Assembly (NCBI RefSeq): GCF_024732245.1
Contig: NZ_CP093845.1
Coordinates: forward strand, 2,046,001 to 2,110,000
Origin: Dietzia sp. B32
GTDB lineage: Bacteria > Actinomycetota > Actinomycetes > Mycobacteriales > Mycobacteriaceae
Direction: 5' to 3'
Length of the DNA stretch: 64,000 nt
Part shown: one piece after another, positions 60,828 to 64,000 of the stretch
Numbering within the stretch: position 1 is the stretch's first letter
How the letters are laid out: the number at the start of each line of letters is the position of its first letter
Notes under the pieces: generated by a model
The model's input: the letters and a program-made list of their open reading frames with translations, nothing else
Told to the model about the DNA's origin: nothing
Database searches by the model: none
Program-made: the position numbers and the translations under genes

Positions 60828-60856
60828 TTGACTTTCCAACCGTATCGGGCAGAATC
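60828..60856 (+). promoter_or_regulatory. promoter of the fructose operon
   Basis: TTGACT (60828-60833), 17 bases, AGAATC (60851-60856) is a plausible promoter for the DeoR-type gene; the -35 is good, the -10 weak. AT-rich bases between (TTATGTGACGAGAATAACTA, 60801-60820) are a place for the regulator or a cAMP-type factor, but no full palindrome is seen. Confidence 0.45.
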
Positions 60857-60894
60857 CAACACAATCAGTCACTCAAACGAAGGTCGGTCCCCAC

Positions 60895-61662
60895 ATGTAC
60901 GGCAGCGAGCGACGGCGGCACATCACCGAGGCACTGGCCGCCTCCGGGCGCGTCACCGTCGCCGATCTCGCCGCCGACCTCGACGTGAGCGCCGAGACGA
61001 TCCGCCGCGACCTGTCGCTACTGGAATCGGAGGGCCAGCTCGAGCGCACCCACGGCGGGGCGGTGCCCGCGGTACCGGGCGGCCGCGTGGAGCGGACACT
61101 CGCCGCGCGGCGATCGGAGAACGTGGCCGCCAAGTCCGCGATCGGTCGGGCGGCGCTGCGTCTCCTACCCGCCGCGGGCGGCTCGGTCCTCCTCGACGCG
61201 GGCTCCACCACCGCGACCCTCGCGGAGTCGCTCCCCGCCGACCACGGCCTCACTCTGGTCACCAACTCGATCCCCATCGCGGACGGTCTGCACCGCGCGG
61301 CCACGGACGACCTCCACGTGCTCGGCGGATCGGTCCGGGGCCTCACCGGGGCGTGCGTGGGCCCGTCGGTGTTGCGGGCGTTGGACGCGATCAGGGTCGA
61401 CGTGGCCTTCGTGGGCACCAACGGCCTCCACCCCGAACGCGGCCTCACCACCCAGGACCCGGACGAGGCGGCGGTCAAGAACGCCATGTGCCGGGCGGCC
61501 CGCAGGGTGGTCGCACTCGCGGACTCGAGCAAGGTCGGCCACGAGTTCCTGGTGTCGTTCGCCCCCCTGGACCGGATCGACATCCTGGTCACAGATGCTC
61601 CCCCACCGGCCGCACTGGCCGCCGCCTTGGACAACCACGGAATCGAGGTCGTGCTCCCATGA
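60895..61662 (+). CDS. DeoR-family sugar regulator
   Basis: A 255-residue repressor. RVTVADLAADLDVSAETIRR is the N-terminal DeoR helix-turn-helix; LLDAGSTTATLAESLP and TNSIPIADGLHR with GTNGLHPERGLTTQDPDEA are the sugar-phosphate sensing domain of the DeoRC type. By position and family it controls the fructose operon, probably sensing fructose 1-phosphate or 1,6-bisphosphate, like SugR or FruR of corynebacteria. The stop overlaps fruK's ATG (ATGA). Confidence 0.9.
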   Translation: MYGSERRRHITEALAASGRVTVADLAADLDVSAETIRRDLSLLESEGQLERTHGGAVPAVPGGRVERTLAARRSENVAAKSAIGRAALRLLPAAGGSVLLDAGSTTATLAESLPADHGLTLVTNSIPIADGLHRAATDDLHVLGGSVRGLTGACVGPSVLRALDAIRVDVAFVGTNGLHPERGLTTQDPDEAAVKNAMCRAARRVVALADSSKVGHEFLVSFAPLDRIDILVTDAPPPAALAAALDNHGIEVVLP

Positions 61663-62618
61663 TCGTCACGCTCACCATGAACCCGTCGGTGGACCGCACC
61701 GCGCAGCTGCCCGCACCGCTCGCCGTGGGCGGGGTCAACCGCATCGCGGCCGTCGACGACTCCCCCGGGGGCAAGGGCGTCAACGTCGCGCGGGTCCTCA
61801 CCGCCGGAGGGGTCCGGACACAGGCGGTGTTCCCGGCCCCGGCCGCCGACCCGTTCGTGGCGATGTGTGCCGGGACCGGCATCACGACGACCGTGGTCCC
61901 CGCGGACGGCGCCGTGCGGATCAACCTCACCCTCGCCGATCCCGACGGCACCACGACGAAGATCAACGTCCCGGGTCCCGAGCTGGACACCGCCGCCCTG
62001 GACCGCGCGCGCTCCGCGGTCGCGGCCCTCGCGCGGGAGGCACGGTGGGTGGTGCTGTGCGGTTCCCTGCCGCGTGGCGTGCCGGACGACTTCTACGCCG
62101 ACCTGGTCGGTGCACTCCGCCCGGCGGGCGCGCGCCTCGCCGTCGACACCTCCGACGCGCCGCTGGAGGCACTCGCCGCGCGACTCCCGGACGCGGCCCC
62201 CGACCTGGTCAAACCCAACGGCGAGGAACTCGGGCAGCTGGCCGGTGTCGACGGCACCGAGCTGGAGCGGCGCGCCGCCGACGGCGACACGACCCCCGTG
62301 GTGGAGGCCGCCAGGGCGTTGCGCGACCGGGGCGTGGGCGCAGCCCTGGTCACCCTCGGCGGGGCCGGTGCGGTCCTGGTCGACGACGGCGAGGCGTGGT
62401 TCGCGAACACCCCTGCCGTGCAGGTCAGGTCCACGGTGGGGGCCGGTGATTCCGCGCTCGCGGGATATCTGCTCGCCGAGGCCCGCGGCCTCCCGCCGCG
62501 GGACCGGCTCGTGTGGGCGGTCTGTCACGGGAGTGTGGCCGCCTCCCTGCCCGGCACCGGGCTGCCGCTCGGGCTCGACCCGTCCACGTTCCGCGCCACG
62601 GTGCGCAGGCTCGACTGA
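61659..62618 (+). CDS. fruK: 1-phosphofructokinase
   Basis: A 319-residue PfkB-type kinase. DDSPGGKGVNVARVLTAGG is the N-terminal sugar-binding motif, and VRSTVGAGDSALAGYLLAEA the C-terminal GAGDS motif with the catalytic Asp. It phosphorylates fructose 1-phosphate made by the fructose PTS to the 1,6-bisphosphate. Coupled to the DeoR gene by ATGA, 82 bases before fruA. Length is normal for the family. Confidence 0.9.
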   Translation: MIVTLTMNPSVDRTAQLPAPLAVGGVNRIAAVDDSPGGKGVNVARVLTAGGVRTQAVFPAPAADPFVAMCAGTGITTTVVPADGAVRINLTLADPDGTTTKINVPGPELDTAALDRARSAVAALAREARWVVLCGSLPRGVPDDFYADLVGALRPAGARLAVDTSDAPLEALAARLPDAAPDLVKPNGEELGQLAGVDGTELERRAADGDTTPVVEAARALRDRGVGAALVTLGGAGAVLVDDGEAWFANTPAVQVRSTVGAGDSALAGYLLAEARGLPPRDRLVWAVCHGSVAASLPGTGLPLGLDPSTFRATVRRLD

Positions 62619-62700
62619 TGTCCCCCGCCGGCGCCGCAGCCACCCGGCCCACACCCGACCCGTCTGAATCAGCACCCCTCACAGGACACGGAGTACGACC

Positions 62701-64000
62701 ATGAACCAGCCGATCATCGAGACCGCCGCCGTGCGGCTCGACGCCGATCTGGGCGGCACCAAGCAGGAGGTGATCATGGCCCTGGCCCGGACCCTGGTCG
62801 ATGCCGGCCGGGCCGACGATCACGACGCGCTCGTGCGCGACCTGATGGCCCGGGAGGACAAGGCGGCCACCGGCATGAAGGGCGGGATCGCCATCCCGCA
62901 CTGCAAGTCCGAGGCGGTGTCCGCGCCGAGCCTGGCCTTCGCGCGGCTCGACCCGCCCGTGGACTTCGGGGCCAAGGACGGCCCCGCCGACCTCGTCCTC
63001 ATGATCGGCGCGCCCGCCGGCGGCGGGAAGGAGCACCTGAAGCTGCTGGCCACGCTCGCGCGCAATCTCGTGCGGTCCGAGTTCGTGGACTCCCTCCGGT
63101 CCGCGGCCACCCCCGACGAGGCGGTCGCGGTCATCGAGGGGGTGCTCACGGCGGAGCCGAAGACCTCGGCGGCTTCGTCGTCGCCGTCGTCGTCGTCACC
63201 CGGGTCCCCCGCGGCTGCGTCCTCGGCGGCGGCACCGGCCCGCGTGGTCGCGGTGACCGCCTGCCCCACCGGCATCGCCCACACCTACATGGCCGCCGAC
63301 TCGCTCGCGCAGGCGGCGGAGGCGCGCGGCGTGGAGCTGCACGTGGAGACCCAGGGCTCGGCCGGCGCCACCCCTCTCGACCCGGCGGTGATCGAGGCCG
63401 CCGACGCGGTCGTGTTCGCCACCGACGTCGGGGTGCGCGACCGCGGCCGGTTCGCCGGCAAACCCGTCGTCGAGTACGGGGTGAAGAAGGCGATCGACGC
63501 GCCCGACCAGGTCCTCGACGAGGCGCTGGCCGCGGCCCGTGACCCGCAGGCCCGCCGTGTGTCGGCCGAGGCCGGGTCCGGTTCGGGATCGTCGGGGTCG
63601 GCGTCGTCCGGCTCGGACGAGCACTGGGCCCGGGGCCTCCAGCGGGCGGTCATGACCGGGGTGTCCTACATGATCCCGTTCGTCGCAGCCGGCGGCCTGC
63701 TGCTCGCGCTCGGATTCCTGTTCGCGGGCTACGACGTGGCGTTCGTGTGGGAGGAGCTGGCCACCGGCTACTCGCTCACCGAGCTGCCCGGGGAGGTGTG
63801 GTACCTCGACGGCGAGATCGTCTCGGCCGGAACCGCCGGTGCAGAGGCCCTCACCCACGCGGGCCTGCGCCTCTACATCGGTGCAGTGCTGTTCGCGATC
63901 GGCCAGGCGGCGATGGGCTTCATGATCGCCGTGCTGTCGGGGTACATCGCCTACGGGCTCGCCGACCGTCCCGGCATCGCGCCCGGCTTCGTCGGTGGCG
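62701..64000 (+). CDS. fruA: fructose PTS permease EIIABC, 3' end outside the window
   Basis: A multidomain permease, about 433 residues visible. EIIA (1-150): GGIAIPHCKSEAVSAPSLAF has the phospho-His67. A Ser/Ala/Pro-rich linker follows, then EIIB with VAVTACPTGIAHTYMAADSL, where Cys188 carries phosphate, then a second Gly/Ser linker and the membrane EIIC domain beginning near 305 (MTGVSYMIPFVAAGGLLLAL). The gene takes in fructose and phosphorylates it to fructose 1-phosphate. The window ends inside EIIC. ATG at 62701 is the start; the ribosome site is CACAGGACACGGAG upstream. Confidence 0.9.
   Translation, partial: MNQPIIETAAVRLDADLGGTKQEVIMALARTLVDAGRADDHDALVRDLMAREDKAATGMKGGIAIPHCKSEAVSAPSLAFARLDPPVDFGAKDGPADLVLMIGAPAGGGKEHLKLLATLARNLVRSEFVDSLRSAATPDEAVAVIEGVLTAEPKTSAASSSPSSSSPGSPAAASSAAAPARVVAVTACPTGIAHTYMAADSLAQAAEARGVELHVETQGSAGATPLDPAVIEAADAVVFATDVGVRDRGRFAGKPVVEYGVKKAIDAPDQVLDEALAAARDPQARRVSAEAGSGSGSSGSASSGSDEHWARGLQRAVMTGVSYMIPFVAAGGLLLALGFLFAGYDVAFVWEELATGYSLTELPGEVWYLDGEIVSAGTAGAEALTHAGLRLYIGAVLFAIGQAAMGFMIAVLSGYIAYGLADRPGIAPGFVGG

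Overview
The window reads as a high-GC actinobacterial chromosome from the mycolic-acid-bearing Mycobacteriales. The lineage evidence is two secreted Antigen-85-type mycolyltransferases in tandem, a resuscitation-promoting-factor domain protein, an F420-type (Ddn-like) reductase, a DtxR/IdeR-type iron box, two SDRs of the mycofactocin-coupled type and a VirS-MymA-SadH-like locus. Dietzia is my best guess for the genus, from the overall flavour rather than a decisive marker. There is no rRNA, tRNA, CRISPR array, integrase or insertion sequence that I can see. Genes are dense on both strands, and stop-start overlaps (ATGA/GTGA) are common.

Layout. 1-5941: end of a GMC dehydrogenase, a methyltransferase, an MpaB-like oxygenase, a siderophore-interacting reductase under a probable iron box, and a three-gene ABC importer. 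6041-13828: a polysaccharide-type island of five glycosyltransferases and a WcbI-like protein, six of these seven genes lying in one leftward operon, with a sixth glycosyltransferase divergent. 13898-19378: a divergent DNA-repair pair, an esterase, a Ddn-like protein, a patatin and a Baeyer-Villiger-type monooxygenase broken by a 7-bp repeat. 19445-22990: a lower-GC pair (KstD-like flavoprotein and old yellow enzyme) beside a truncated NTF2-like gene. 23012-30866: glutaminase-STAS, cupin, a fasciclin remnant, an oxidoreductase with a Rieske domain, a mycofactocin-type SDR, and a divergent MocR/aminotransferase pair.

30917-31705: a small ribbon-helix-helix/Doc toxin-antitoxin operon lying between two copies of a 58-bp palindrome; a third copy is at 5964. 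31765-38771: two mycolyltransferases, glutathione peroxidase, a DHFR-like protein, an MFS transporter, an Rpf-domain protein and small genes. 39491-43247: an iron(III)-type ABC importer. 43282-50532: SDR and monooxygenase divergent from an AraC regulator, then TetR, an AurF-like diiron oxygenase and a ferredoxin-fused NADP reductase. 50547-58150: a possible Cys-nucleophile hydrolase, SelO with a K+ channel, a second mycofactocin-type SDR, CobU with two small membrane proteins, and an MprF-like synthase. 58170-64000: dienelactone hydrolase and a fructose PTS region (ptsI divergent from deoR-fruK-fruA, the last running off the window).

The genes as a whole suggest a cell-envelope and small-molecule oxidation repertoire: surface glycan and mycolate enzymes, several flavin, F420 and diiron oxidoreductases, and iron and fructose uptake. 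All functions are read by eye from motifs; no database search was run.
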